Part shown: piece by piece, positions 24,411 to 39,515 of the stretch
Numbering within the stretch: position 1 is the stretch's first letter
Layout of the letters: each line of letters begins with the position of its first letter
NCBI GenBank assembly: GCA_963585895.1
Contig: OY757939.1
Span: 55,197,052 to 55,261,051, forward strand
Reading direction: 5' to 3'
DNA: 64,000 bases
Source: Sepioteuthis lessoniana
Lineage: Eukaryota > Mollusca > Cephalopoda > Myopsida > Loliginidae
Program-made: the position numbers and the translations under genes
Notes under the pieces: generated by a model
The model's database searches: none
Seen by the model: only the letters and a program-made list of their open reading frames with translations
What the model was told of the DNA's origin: nothing

Positions 24411-27400
24411 ATTGAACATAGTAGACATTTTTTTGTCTACATATTAGTGCTTGGGAAATAACTAATTAGGGAAGGTTTATCAACTAATTCCTGCTGAATA
24501 TCATAAGATCAATACGGCAATTCGAAAGGTTTAACAAAAAATATGTAAACAAAAAATGTCTATTATGTTCAATCAAATATGTATCAATGAAGAAATGCTG
24601 CCAAAATATACATATATACATATACAGGGTGTATCAAAAATTTTGATGGCGTATGAGATGTAATGGGCATTTCAAAAAAATTGATATCATTTCATACTCT
24701 ACTAACTTGACCAATTCAATAACTGGAGTCCAGAGTCTAATGGACAAAAAAAGTATAGTAAATATGGAGAATAAGGGCCTAATTAAAATGGAACTACAAA
24801 CTATTTTATTTACCTCCCTTGAACTGTTCAAAATTTTGTCTTGACTCGTACTACAATAAATATATTAAAAAATACACATTTATTTTAAAATATTGAAAAA
24901 CCGAAAAAACTGAAACATTTGACGTTGGCAAATATTTCTACAAATAAAATCGTCCTCTCAAGAACAATAGACAATGATGAGTCCAAAATGGTTTTTCAGC
25001 AGTCGTTATACCATCAACCAAAAAAGGAAAGGTGTTCAAACATACTAGTTTGTGTTGTTTCTACACAGGCTGTTAAAATTTGAGAACATTTGAACAAGAA
25101 TCGTCAAGTTATTAGATTACAAAAAGATATAGATTTTTCTGAAATACCGTTTACATTTCAAATGATAATTTTTTTTAAACATCCAGCATTCCTTTTTCTT
25201 TTTTGATTAATTTTATTGTATCTTTTTCTGCAGGTCTATGAAAGTGATACATTCTACAATATAGCAGATGAATTAGGCATTTTGATTTGGCATGACTTCA
25301 TGTTTGCAGTAGCTCTTTATCCAGCAACAAAAGAGTTCTTGGATTCAGTCAAGCAAGAAATTACATACCAAGTGAGTTAAAGCAATAAATAATTAACTGT
25401 AATTAAATCTCTCCAAGTGTTTACATACTCCCTAAATCAGAAATAAAATTCAGAATATTTAAACCTAAGTTAAGCTATGTAAATTTTCAGGGACAAGTTA
25501 TTACTACAGTTAGTCAAAAGTTTTGCAGTATTTTGGTACTGCGAAGCACAATTCACCAGTTCAGAATGTTTTTGCTGAAGTCGTTAAGGTGACAAACTAC
25601 ACTGGACTGTGAAACACTGAACTTTCCTGATACTCTCAGAGTAATACTTGTTGGATTTGCCTCTTTGTAAGTTCAATCCTTGCACCTGGGATCTACAAGA
25701 GCAAATTAAGTTGTATGAGATATTCCAAGACAATAGACAGGAGAATGAGAACTGTTCTACTCTTGGAGATTGTATAATGGGTTCAGTTCAAAATTCCCAG
25801 AAAAATGTAATTTCTGGTATTTCAGTTCTTGAGAACTAGAAAAACAATAGGCAGACAACTCCTGTACCCTTATTTTGGGGTTTAGTGAAGTCATTCAATT
25901 ATTTGATTTTACTTACTAATTTATGTCAGCCTAGTTGGCAGACTTTAAAACACACTATGTCATGCAGAGGGGTAAGACCTCTACAAAAAAATGTCCTGTG
26001 TATGACAATAAACTGCATTTGGTGGTGAGGCTTCTGTTCTAGAGCTCTGGAGAGTTTGGGAGTCACCTCTTCGTTGGTATTGCTCCTAGGTCCACTGAAT
26101 CAGATTGTTAATACTTGTTTGGGTTCCATTTATAAGTCAAATAGATCTGTTTGAAAACATTAACATTAGATAAAAATACTTGATACCATATAATTGTGTG
26201 CAAATTATTAATATTAAATAGGAATACTTGATACTATATAACTGTACCCACAAATGATTATCATTAAATAGAAATAGTTACTTGAAATGTAATTGTATAT
26301 AAAGTATATGTATTAGATATGACTGCTTGAAACTATGTACAACTGTGTGCAAACAAATAATTATTATTAAATAGAAATAGATACTTGTGTTACATAGCCA
26401 TATACACAAATATGGCCATGTTCGAAATTGACATATAATGTTCATAACGATAGAACTTAGGAATCTTGAAATTATGAAAAACACGTAAGGACTTCTTGTT
26501 TTTCTACGAAACCTTTTTATTAACTTTGAGTTAAAGGTTTCGACATAAGGAGGAGAGACACAATCTTCTATGCCGTCTTATTCATTTGGCCCCCAACACA
26601 AGCGGCCCCCATAGGGTGCAAGTTGACCTCGTGTCTGCGAGCTCCAAAAGTCGAACCTCTTCGTTTGGCATCTAGTACTCAACTCTCTAACTTTCTTCAG
26701 ATTCTCACACAAGCCTCAGCACGCTTCCAGTGCATGACGTCACCCGCACCCTGTCACCCTGTTTCGTCTCGGACTATTGTGACATCTGAGTGACACCTCC
26801 ATCCGCCCGTGCTAACACCTGCCTCAATGTTGCCCCTAACTAACCCATATGCTGAGCCGAAAAGTTCTCAGCCTAACTAAACTCAAAGGCATGAACCGAA
26901 ATCCTTCGGCTATTATATTACACTTGAAATCGTGTAATTGTGTATAAAGTATTAGTTTCAAGCTGTCATATCTAATACTATGTACAACTGTGTGCAAACA
27001 AATAATTATTAAATAGAAATAGTAACTTGAAATCATGTAATTGTATATAAAGTATTTGTATTATATATGACAGCTTGAAACTATGTACAACTGTGTGCAA
27101 ACAAATAATCATTATTAAATAGAAATAGTTTCAAGCAGTCATATCTAATATTAATAATTTATATACAATTACATGATTTCAAGTAACTATGTACAACTGT
27201 GTGCAAACAAATAATTATTAACTAGAAATAGTTACCTGAAACCATCTAATTATGTAGACATTATTAGCATTAGAGAGGAAGAATTGAAACCATATAACCG
27301 AGTGCAAATTATTTTCATTAGCTACGAGACTTGATACTATTTAATAGTATGCAAACAATTGATTATTAAATAGAAATAATTACTTAAAACCAAATAATTA

Positions 27401-30400
27401 TGTATAGATTATTAGTATTAGAAATACTTGAAGCTATAAAACTGTGCAGGTTATTTGTATCAAATTTCAGTATTAAATAAACCCTAAGGAGTTGATATGC
27501 CATAAAATAAACTGAACCAAACTAATTTATCCTAAACCTATTATGGATTAAGATTTTAAAAATTTTAAAGAGTATCAGAATTTTTCCACTAAAAACCCTT
27601 TTTACTATTTCTTTTCTTTCCCAGGTGCGAAGATTGATGTACCATCCATCAATTGCCATTTGGGCAGGTAACAATGAAAATGAATTGGCACTCAGAAGCA
27701 ACTGGTAATGGTTTACTCTATTGAGCTCATTTTATCTTGTTAACAAGGACAAAGTGTATAAGCTAAAACCAATGAGGATTTCTTCAAGGAAGGGAATAGG
27801 AAAGTACAAAAAGAAAAAAAAAGAATTGCCTGTGTGTCTTACAATGCTGGGGTTTATACAGTATTTCAAAAAATATTCTCATTTCTATGAGAGTTCTTCT
27901 TTATGATAATAAGGTGAGTCAAAGGTTTTGAAATATTTTGGTAACATGAGGCACAATTCAGTAGCTCTGGATGCTTTTGCCAAGATTGAGACAGTGAGCA
28001 ACCACACTGAACTATGAAATAATGAGCTCGCCTGATATTCTCCAAGTGCTACTTGCCAGGTCTGTCCATATGACTTTCAGAATAAACACTTTTAATCCTT
28101 CTTTTCAGATTCACTATCAGTGTTGGAATCACTAAAAAATAGAAAATTTGATCACCCATTAATAAGAATACTTTGTAAATTAAAGAATTTATCAAATGAC
28201 ATTGATATACAGATGTATTGGGTCCCAAGTCATACTGGCATCAGGGGAAATGACCAAGCGGATAAAGCAGCCAGGTCTACCATAAACCTAACCACTGAAA
28301 AGAAATTTAAAATACCATACACAGACTTTAAAATGAAAATAAACAAATACATCCTAAAGCAAAGACAACAACGCTGGAACAATAATGAAAATAATAAATT
28401 ATTAGAAATTAAACCCACACTAGGGGAATGGAAGCAAAGCTTTAAAAAAATGAAAAGAGGGGGTTACATTGTCCAGACTCTGGATAGGTCACACAAGGAT
28501 AACCCACTCTTATTTACTCAAAGGAAAACAACAACCAATGTGTTATGCATGTCAGACCAAATACACCATGAAGCACATTCTCATCGAATGTACTGATCTA
28601 GCCCATATAAGAAAAACCTTCTATAGTACAAACAATATGAAGGAACTGTTCCAAAACACTGAAATAGATAATGTGATATCATTTCTAAAAACAGTGAAGT
28701 TATACACAAAAATCTAAAGAAATTTACAATAAGACTAAATTACTTCTATAAACCCTTTCTTTACTAGATATATTCTAACAAACTGATCCCTTCCCCAACC
28801 TGTTCCACAGTTTGTTTTTTTTAATGATCATGATTCCCTACAAATAAACTCCTAAAAAAACAACAACAAATAACCAAGGAATTATCTAAAGTTTATCATA
28901 TTTACCAACCCCTCCGCTCGGGCAGGATATGACACAAGGTCAATTTTTAAGCAGAGTTTAACAGGTTTGAGTTCAGAGTTTTCCTTCTCCTAGACTAGTT
29001 GCCGCACCAAGGCTGAAGAACACATTCTGCCCTACTACTTACCCATAGCTGGAGGGAGAATAATTGGATTCATACCTTTCCCAAGGGTATTAGTGCAATA
29101 TGAAATGCAATCAGTCTTGTCGAGGATTTGAACTCGTGCCGCCATGTCCATTTCCTACGACGATAACCATTACACCACAGGCACCTCCTCCATCTAAAGT
29201 TTATAATTAATTCCGAAGACCTCTCCTTTGAATTTCTTTTCAGATTTATTTTCCTTAACTTGATTCAGCATTAAATGACTGATGAAGTTGATATGCCATA
29301 AAACAAACAAACTTTTAAGCCTACCCCTGCCTTGCCAGATTGTCAAAGTTCTTGCAAACTGAGCAAGATTTCTTTAACCATCTGGTTACTATATCGTGAT
29401 CAACTGTGCCTTCACCTTTTGTACAACAAATGTTTTTGGGCTGCTTCCACAGCAGTTTGAACTTGTAAAGCATAAGTTCCTAAATTAGACTATGTTGTAC
29501 ATTCATCTGTGCAGCTTTCAAATCACACACACACTGAAGCAATGCACAACATATCAGCACACCAACTACCACAATACTACCAACCACAGTGAATACCTAC
29601 CATGGCAAGAACTGCTTCAATTACATACCTAAATATAGCAAAACCTTTCACCCAATTATGATGAGTTATTTAGACTATTTGACCGTTTCTTTTCATAGTT
29701 TTATATTAGGTATGCAAAAAAAAGCGGAGTGGGGGGTATTTTTAAACACTTATATAGACAACGCAAGATTGAAAGAAACTTCTTTTTCACAGGTTCATAT
29801 TCACCTTGTAATAATGCAAATAGTTATGTCCCTTACATTAATGTACGTTCAAAGTCATTGAATTTAATTTTGTTACAAAACAATTATCATTTTAAAATAT
29901 TATTTGTATATACAAATTAAACCGTCTAATTTCCATTGATTCAGGAAATAACTTCTTTTAAAATGATTTTATATTTCAGGTTTCAAACTTCAATGAAATT
30001 TGCCCGTTACAAAGCTGATTATGTGAAACTGTATGTTAATACAATTATGCCAATTGTCAAGAGAGAAGACCCACGACGACCATATGTAACCTCAAGTCCT
30101 TCAGATGGAATACAAACAAAAAAAGAAGGGTGGATTGCATTGAACCCTGGAGACAATAGATTTGGAGACAGTAAATATTTATTTATATTTTATTCATTTT
30201 TTTCTTTATGCAAATATCACGTTTTAGTTAAAATTTCTCTAAGTACAAACAAATCCCTCCACCACAAACAGGATACAACACAAGGTTAATTTCTGAGTAG
30301 AATTTTGCTGGTTTAAATTCAGTCTTCATTCTCCCAGATTAGTTGCCATACCAAAGTTAAAGAGATCGTTGGGGGAGGGGTTTTTACCCCTCTGCAGAGG

Positions 30401-33400
30401 TGCAGTCAGTGTATTCTACAGCCCCAGATGACTGGGCAATCAATACTTGGTGGGAGAATAGTTGGATTCATGCCTTTTCCAAGGGTATTAGCAGTATGTG
30501 AAATGCTAACAGCCTTGTTGAGGATTTTAACTCAGATCTCTGAGTCCATTTCCATTACACTATGAACGCCTTCTTTTTTTTTTTTCTCCTTCTCCAAGGA
30601 ATTATATACTCAGCTTAGTTGTGACACAAGTATGAGGCACACAATGAGAATCAAATTCACTAGTGATGATTTGTCAGCCTAGCTCTCTAATCATTACTCT
30701 ATGTGTAACATACCCATACATGAATATGTGAAACGTACATATAATGTTCATATATAACATAGGAATCCTAAAACACAAAAACACTTACGACTTCTTAGTT
30801 CAGGTACGAACTTTTTTTTATTACCTTTGAGTTAAAAGGTTTTTTGACATAGAGGTACAATCTTTCTATGCTGACTTTTCCATCTCCCCCCCCCATCACG
30901 TACGCCACCTGCTGCAAGGCCTGGCTTCGGGGAGCCCTGAAAGTCAACCGTCTTCTCCCGAGGCAGAACTCAACTGACTGACTTTTTTCAAATCCCCCAA
31001 AATCCTCTGCGCACGCTTCCGGTGCATGACGTCATTCACATCCCCCTGGTCACATTTTCTATCTGGGGTTTTTATTGTGACATCTCTGAATGACACGTAT
31101 ATCAGAGGAAATCCCTATGGCATAGTGGCTAACATGTTGGACTGCAACATCATAGTAAGCAAGTTCAAACACCAGTTGCATTACTGCATTCACTTTCAGA
31201 CTAATACCCTTTGCTAAAGTATGAGTCCCCTTATCCTCCCAGCTATGGGCTGAATAGTACTACTCTTGTTCTTTAACAAGGATTGCTTTGGCATTAAATA
31301 ACATATAAAGCTTGATATGCCATTAAACAAAGAAACCAAACCTTATTTTATATTAGTTTTACACTAAAATAATACACAAACTGAAAAATGCATATTAATT
31401 TTTTTTTAAATACTTTGGAGTTTGTTGAGGGTATAGTTTACTATATATAATTTAGAGAAGAGTCATCCATTTTGCTTTCAGCCTGAAAATATACTCTTGA
31501 AATTTTTAGTTAATTCAACTTTTGATTGGGTGAAAACTTTCAAAGAACCCATCTTGCAGTTTTCTCATCCCTAGATATCAGTCAAAAGAGCGTGAACCGA
31601 TGTCCATAGTTTCCACTATATATTGGATAGTTACACATCTATTACTCATGACCATGCAGTGAATGGCTTCCTCTGTGGTTGCTGAATTTTGGCATCCCAT
31701 CTGTTGGTCATTTTCTGTGTACTGTCCCTGCTTGAAATTAGCAACCCACTTCTTTATGGTTGAATAATAAGAGAAGTACTCACTATATCTTTGTGAATTT
31801 TCTTGGCAGCCATCCTCTTTTTATGCTGATACTTGATCACAGCTCTGCCTTCTTGTTCATTTTTTGGTTTCCTTCTCACCTACCACTGATGTTATAATTT
31901 ATATTGGTCTTTGGCAGTGCTACTGCTGTAGCATGACTTAAGTAGGAATAGACTGGTGGAGCCCATTCCTTTCTAGGTTTACAAGTGGTTTGAATTCAGT
32001 TTTCCTTTTCCTAGACTGGTTGCCATACCAAAGTTAAAGAGTGCAGTCAGCCCTACTATTTACCCATAACTGAAAGGAGAATACTTGGTTTCATACCTTT
32101 CCCAAAGTCATTAACACTATGTGAAATGCAAACAGCCTGAACTTGGGTAACCAAATCCACTTTGTGCCTCACCCTCTAACCTATTGATTTTCAAAGATCA
32201 TTACCTGCAAATAAACAATAACAATATAGGATTCACAACCCTTGGTTCCAAGTTAGGTCCCCCCATAACTGGAATTAATGCTATGTAAATATGTTTTTAA
32301 GAAATTGGAAGATGACATTTATATTTCATGATACATTTTTTTTCTTTTCAGTTCATCACTATGATTACATACGAGATCTTTGGAAAGATTCCAATATTCC
32401 AATTCCTCGTTTTTCTTCTGAGTATGGTATCCAATCATGGCCTTCCATTAGTTCCTTGCAACGTGTCTACAACAGATCTGATTTGAGTTACTGGAGTAAA
32501 TTTACATTACACAGACAGCATCATATTGGTGGTAAATGCAGTTTTTCTAAAAAAAAAAAATCATTTTGTTTTCTAAATAGAAATTAGAATTATTACTTAA
32601 ATAATGCTTTAGTTGTAGTAGTAGTTGTAGTACAAGGGATGCTCCATAAGTAATGCTTCTTATTTCTATTACAACAGAGAAACAAGGCTTACTCACTCTT
32701 TCATTTTGAAACAGGAACCACAACCACAGACAACTTGCACGGTTAAACACATTCTTATAGAATGCAGAACTTTTGCTGTTATCAGAAAGCGATTTTTCAA
32801 AGTAAATAACTTAACCGATCTGTTCGAGAATGTCAAAATAGATGACATTCTGTCTTTCTTGAGAGAGACAGAGTTGTACCAAAAAATATGACAACTTAAA
32901 ACTGGTTAATCTTGTACAAACAAATGAAATCCTGCTAATAGAAAATTCTACCTACCTTAATATTCGTTTTGAAATCTTTGGTTGAATATGTATGTATATA
33001 TAGACAGAATTTGGCTTTGAATGACCTACAAAGATTGATATGCCATAAAACCCAACCAACCAACAACAGAGAAACAACACAAAAATACCACTGGATATAG
33101 CAAGTTTTCAGCAACATAACATTATTTTAAAAGATAGTTCCGCCACCAGCATTTTATATTAATGGTAATGAAAAAAAAAAAAAACTACAATACAAAAAGG
33201 TTAAAAAATAATAACATTTCTAATGAAAAATATAGTAATAAAATTTTAAAGAAATACCATATGAGATTTTTGATGAAAAAAATAAACGATATTTCTGAAG
33301 AAACAAATAACGATAAAAATATGATAAAGATACCATGAAATTTCTAATGAAAAAAAAACAAACTATGATATTTCAAATGAAAAAACACCAATAAAAACAT

Positions 33401-36400
33401 AATAAAAATACCACATGATATTTCTATTGTAATGAAAAAATACTTTGATGAGAATATATAACAAGTACTAATGATTATGTGGAAAAATAGTTTCCTAGCT
33501 GAAAACTTATTGTTCTCTGTATCTCTTTTGTTGTCTCTGTGGAGAATTTACTTTCAGAGCACCCTTTATAATTCCACAAACCTTTTAGTATATTGGATTT
33601 GTCAAATATTAATTTTGAGAGAAAACAACCAATAAAAAATAAGATTAAAAGAAAAAATAGTCAATAATTAATAATGAAAATCATTTCTCAAAGAAATCCA
33701 TTTGCTTTAAAGATTATTATTAATTTCATTTTTATTTTGTTGTTCCTTTTTCTCTTAGGTCAAATAGAAATGGAAGCTGAAATCTTACAGCATTTTGATA
33801 TTCCTGCTTTTATGAGGAAACAAGAAATGGAAGAATTTCCAAAACTTGTCTACTTAACACAGGTCAGTTCCTCTGAATCAATAATTGAAAAGAGTTTGTC
33901 TATTTTCTATAGACAGCCAAAAGGTTGGATATAGAGCTACCAAATCTGCATTAATAATCAGGAAGTTTGTCTTATATTGGAAGCTAATTAGATTTGGTAG
34001 CTCTACATCAAGCATCAGTCAGTCAGAATACTTTTTGCATTAAATGTTTTGGTGAAATATAATTTAATGCATAAGCTCTTAGGTTGTTCAAACCTCTTCA
34101 TTTAAAATTTCAGTCATAATACTTTGACAGAAAGTGGGTATTGGGGGATAATGGTTAGAAGTTAGATATGGTGTCCATCTTTTCTTATTTCTTTTCTCTT
34201 TTATGAACAACGTTATTATCCCCTTTCTCCAAGGCACTCACCTTATCTATCTTTCTATTAGTGTAAATAGGTCAATATTATGGTATTAATATACTGTTAG
34301 AGCTATAGTACTAATGAGTGAGGATAGGCCTTATATGTATATAGGTTTCAGTTTCTTGATTTTTAATGGCATATCAACCTTTGTAGGGTATTTAATACCA
34401 AAGTAAACCTTGTAGAAGAACAGCAGTGATACTACTTAACCCATAGCTGGAGTGATAAGTGGTTTCATACCTTTCCCAAGGGTATTAAACCAAAAATGAA
34501 CATAATAGTGTGATTGGAGTGCAAACTTGTTTACTTTGAAGCCACAGTCCAGCAATTTAACCACAGGACCTCCCCCTACCCATATGTATGTAGTCATCTT
34601 AGGTTACCATAACTATCACTAAGCAGAAAAGAGTTTAAAGAAAATTTTTTTTTTTTAGGGTCAGTTGATGCTCAGATATTGTAGTTAAATGTTATCGCAT
34701 ATTGTAGTTGGTCACATCTTAGTTGAAGTTGCTGCTGCTTAGTGAACATTTGACATCTCTTAGAAGGCTGCTACTAGTTTTGCTTTCTAATCATTCAGCA
34801 TCCCTTTGAAGCTGGTACCGGTGGGTCAAATTAGCCCCTTTTATATACTACCCAAGTGGCTCATAATCAACTTGCTGAAAATTACTTAGTTTCTGATTAG
34901 TCGGAAAATATTTTTATGACCCTCTATTTTTTTTCTCTAGTGTTTGTCCAAAAAGTTGATGCATGGAGTGAGTTAAATTTTTTTCAGTCTGTCTTTATCA
35001 TATGAGCAGTGGTTGTCATGATGAACACTTTCAATTGGATCATTAAAAGAAGTTCCAATCGGTTACACCAATATAAAAAAAATCAAATATACTGAAGAGG
35101 CAGTTGGAGATGGAAAAGTAAATTCTTACAGTTGGGTATGCCATTAGAAACGTACACACGTAGCCTATCCTCATTTATTTGGGTGCGGAAGGTCAGAAGG
35201 TAGATTTGTCCATCTTTCCTTCCTTCCTTCCTTCCTTTCATGGGTATATAAATAACATTCTGTGATACATACTTTGCACTGGCAGATAATTACGTGGATA
35301 CTATGGTATTAATATATAAATAATCAGATATCTACTGTTACATGTAGTATTTTTGTTGTTCATAATATGATGCAATAATTTGTCCTACATTATATATGTA
35401 TATATAAAAAATAACATAGGACAAATTATGCACACAAATATAAGAAAATAAGATATTAAGAGCATGATTTCATTTATAGTTGAATTATTTGCTAATGTTA
35501 AATGTTTCAGTTTTTACATTAAACTATTGTCAGGACATTTAATCTAATTTTGAAACAAAAAATTTTGAAAGTTTTCAATATTTTAGTTCTATTAGTGGCA
35601 TTCTATTTCAAAACTGTGATGTTATATATATATATATATATATATAATGCCTCTTTTTACAGATAAACCAAGCAATGTCAATTCGCTTTGAGACAGAAAG
35701 TTACCGGCGACACCAAAGTGAACTCAACCATGATTTGGGACTGACAATGGGTGCTCTTTATTGGCAACTTAACGATATTTGGCAGGGGCCAACTTGGTCT
35801 TCCCTGGGTGAGTCCTTTCACTTGTAATTTCTAATACACTAATTTAGAAACATTAGTAAAAGTGCCTTTTATTTTTCATTTAAGATACTAGTCAATGGCT
35901 GAATGATTTTATAAAAATATATAATATAAATATAGTTTTTAAATTGTTTAACGACAACAAACCATAGTGAAAAAAAAATTAAAAATGAATATATAATTTT
36001 ATTAATTTCCACACTTGGAAGATGAGTCTTCATGGTGCTGTAGCTAACATAGTGGACTACAACATTGTAGTTTATATATCTGTGTGTTTTAATTGCTATA
36101 GTGAGCTTTCAACCTGTCAAATAGGCACTATGTATCACACAACAGTCCTAAAATTGGTCTGATGGGGGAGTCCTCATGGTGTATTGGCTAATGTGCTCGA
36201 CTGCAACATTATAGTAGTAATTTACGAAGCTCTTTGCTTCGATGTAGCACAAGGCCAAATGAATGGGGCACCTAATGAGACTCAAACTCACTTGTGTAAG
36301 TTTGCTAGTCTAGCTTGCTAACCATTACACCACCAGAGGTGCCCTGACTGCAACATTATAGTAAGTGAGTTTGAACTCCAGTTGCACCATTACATTCACT

Positions 36401-39400
36401 TTCAGACTAATGTGCTTCGGAAAAGTATGAACCCTCTTATACCCCCAGCTATGGGTTAAATAGTACTGCTGTTCTCCTTCAACAAGGATGGCTTTGGCAT
36501 TAAATAACCCATGAAGGTTGATATGCTATTAAACAATCCAAATCAGCATTGGTTTGAGAGAAGCTGTAAAACTCATTAATAAAGAGAGACATGTTGACCC
36601 TTTTCTTGACTACATTTGTGTCTTTTCCTTTGTGGACCTGAACCATGGATTCTGTAATTCAGTTTCAACTAACACCAACAGCCATTTTCCCCTCAAAAAA
36701 AAAAATCAGCATAATGTGAGGGTATGTATTTACCAAACCTCATCACAGTGAGTAGGATGCAACACAAGTTTAATTTTCAAGCACAGTACATCTGGTTTGA
36801 ATTCAAAATTTTCCTTCTCTTGGACTGGTTACCTTACCGAGAGGAAAGAAAAGGTTGTTAATTACGGTCATAGGAAATGGTAACAGTGACCCAAGTTCAA
36901 ATCCTGGATGAAACTGTTTGCATTTAACATAGCGCTAATACTCTTGGGAAAGGTATGAAGCCAACTATTCTTCCTCCAGTTCTGGGTAAATAGTAGGGCA
37001 GACTGTGCTCTTTAACCTTGGTATGGCAACCAGTTTAGGAGAAAGAAAACTTGGAATTCAAACCTGCTAAACATCGCTAAAAAATTATCTTGTGTCATAT
37101 GCTGCTTGTGCAGAGAGGTTGAGGGTGTGTATATATAACATGGTTTGGTTTAGTTTCTTTGTTTAATGGCATATTAATCTTCATGGGTTATTTAATGCCA
37201 AAGCCATCCTTGTAGAAGAAGAGTAGTGCGAGCTGGGGAAGCTAAAGGGTTTCATACTGTTCCCAAAGGTATTAGTCCAAAAGTGAACAAAACAGTGTCA
37301 ATGGAGTTTGAATTCACTTACTACGCCTATAACATGAGAGTAGTCAGTTCATAGGTGTGGCTATATAGGTCAGGAATAGGGGGCTACTGCAATTTTAATA
37401 ATTTTTGTTCTATTTTACAGAATATGACGGAAAATGGAAAATGCTGCATTATTTCTCTCAAAAGTTCTTTGCTCCAATATTGATATCTCCATATTTGGAT
37501 GACAAAGATGTACTTAATGTTGCCATCGTAGTTGATGGAATTCCTGTGAAAGAGAAGAGGTCAGTGAAGAACTTTACTCTTTCATTGGTTCCTCATACTA
37601 AAAGAAAAGGTTCTTGGACCCGTGCCCTTTCTGGTGTTTTGTATATACAACTGTACAAATGGAAAAGCAGAAAACCATTAAAAGTGTGGATGAAAGCATA
37701 TAAAGTAAGTATAAAATTATTGTATATTGCAACAAAAAGAAGTTACTCATAGCATAATGGTGATTCTTGTGCAAATCCTGAACATGGCTGTTTGCATTTC
37801 ACAGAGTGTTAATACCCTTCTATAATTCTCCCCCACCCACCCTCAGTTATGGGTAAAATAGTAGGACAGACTTATCTCTTTGTTATGAAAACCAGTCTAG
37901 AAGAAGAAAAACACTGGGTGAGCCAAGAGAATTGAGAATATAAGAATTTAAGCATCCAGCAAAATTTTTTTCTAAATATGATTCATTAAATCCTGCACAG
38001 CTGATACTTGACAACTGACTTTTCTTCAAAAAACAAAACAATATTTTCTTTTTTTTATCTAGTTGATTTTTCAAAACAAATATCTTTGATCTAGGTTAAG
38101 TGTCTGTCTCTTCTACCGCTAGAATCTTTGTTAACCACTGAATATCAGGATCAGCATAACAGATTACTTTAATACAAATGAGCAGAATAATGGTGGAGAA
38201 GTTGGGTCAATATATACTGTATATTGCAACAAATAACATCTACCATTCATAAAAATAAAATGGAGGGATAATCTCCACTTCTACAACATTAAAATTGCAA
38301 GCCTAAAAAGAACTGTGTTCTATTAATGTCTGGCATTCAGTGGTGAGGATCCAGTTCTGGAGCTCTGGGGAATACAGAATCCCAGTTTGACTCCTGTTAA
38401 ATAATAGAGCAGCTCTATCTCTTATTTGAGAGATAATGTAGAATTTAAAAAAGTGAATTAGAAATTGTACCTAAGCGAATATCCTCTAAGCATGCTAATT
38501 CCATATTTTTTATCAGCAAAATTAATATTTAAATCATTTATTTAAACCATGCTGATAAAACTCTTTGAACTAACGATACACACTTTTAGGCCAAAAATTG
38601 GCATTCAAGAGTGCAGTAGTAATTTTGTAAGATTGATCGATTTTGATGGCATATCAACCAATTTGGGGTTATTTTATGCCTAGAAGTTAGAGAATTGCAT
38701 ATGTTGTATATTTATCTTTACATTTTTAATGTAGTTTCTAAAGTATTTTGCATACAGTTATATGATATCAAGTATTCTTACCTAATATAAATAATTTGCA
38801 CACAGACCTATTTGACTTATAGATGTGACCCTAACATGTATTACCATTCTAAGCCTCCAGAATTGTAGTATTACTATCAGATGCAGTTTAGTGTCATACC
38901 TAGGACACCCTTTTGAGGACAGTAATGTTGTAAGGTTGAAATTTAAACATAATAAGAAATACTCGACATAAAAAAATAAATTCCATTGCTTAATGATTTT
39001 GTGACTTTGAATCAAGGGTCATCCTATACAAAAAAAAATCAACTTACACAATAATATATATGGTAACTATATTTACATATAAATGTATGCACATAAAAAT
39101 ATAAGTCTTTGACTTGTATTTAAAATTATAAATGATTGTAATTTCCAAGAGTCGATATTAGAATGAGTAGAAAATCTTAATTGCTTCAAATGAACATGAA
39201 AAAGATTGTAATTATATAGCCTAAGACCAAAATCAAAGACGAGTGATACAAGGGAGGTAACTCGGTAAATGAACCATGTAAGGGAGATAAGCCGGTAAAA
39301 CTCTTATAATCTTTGGTTCATTTAGCCCTACTAATTACCCATAGCTGGGGAAAGACATGGATTAATGCTTTACTCAAAGACATTAACATGAAGTGAAATG

Positions 39401-39474
39401 CAAACACACTCATCCAGGATTTGAACTTGGCTCAACAATTTCATTCCCCTCAATGAAAGCCAACATACATCTCC

Positions 39475-39515
<41 letters not shown>

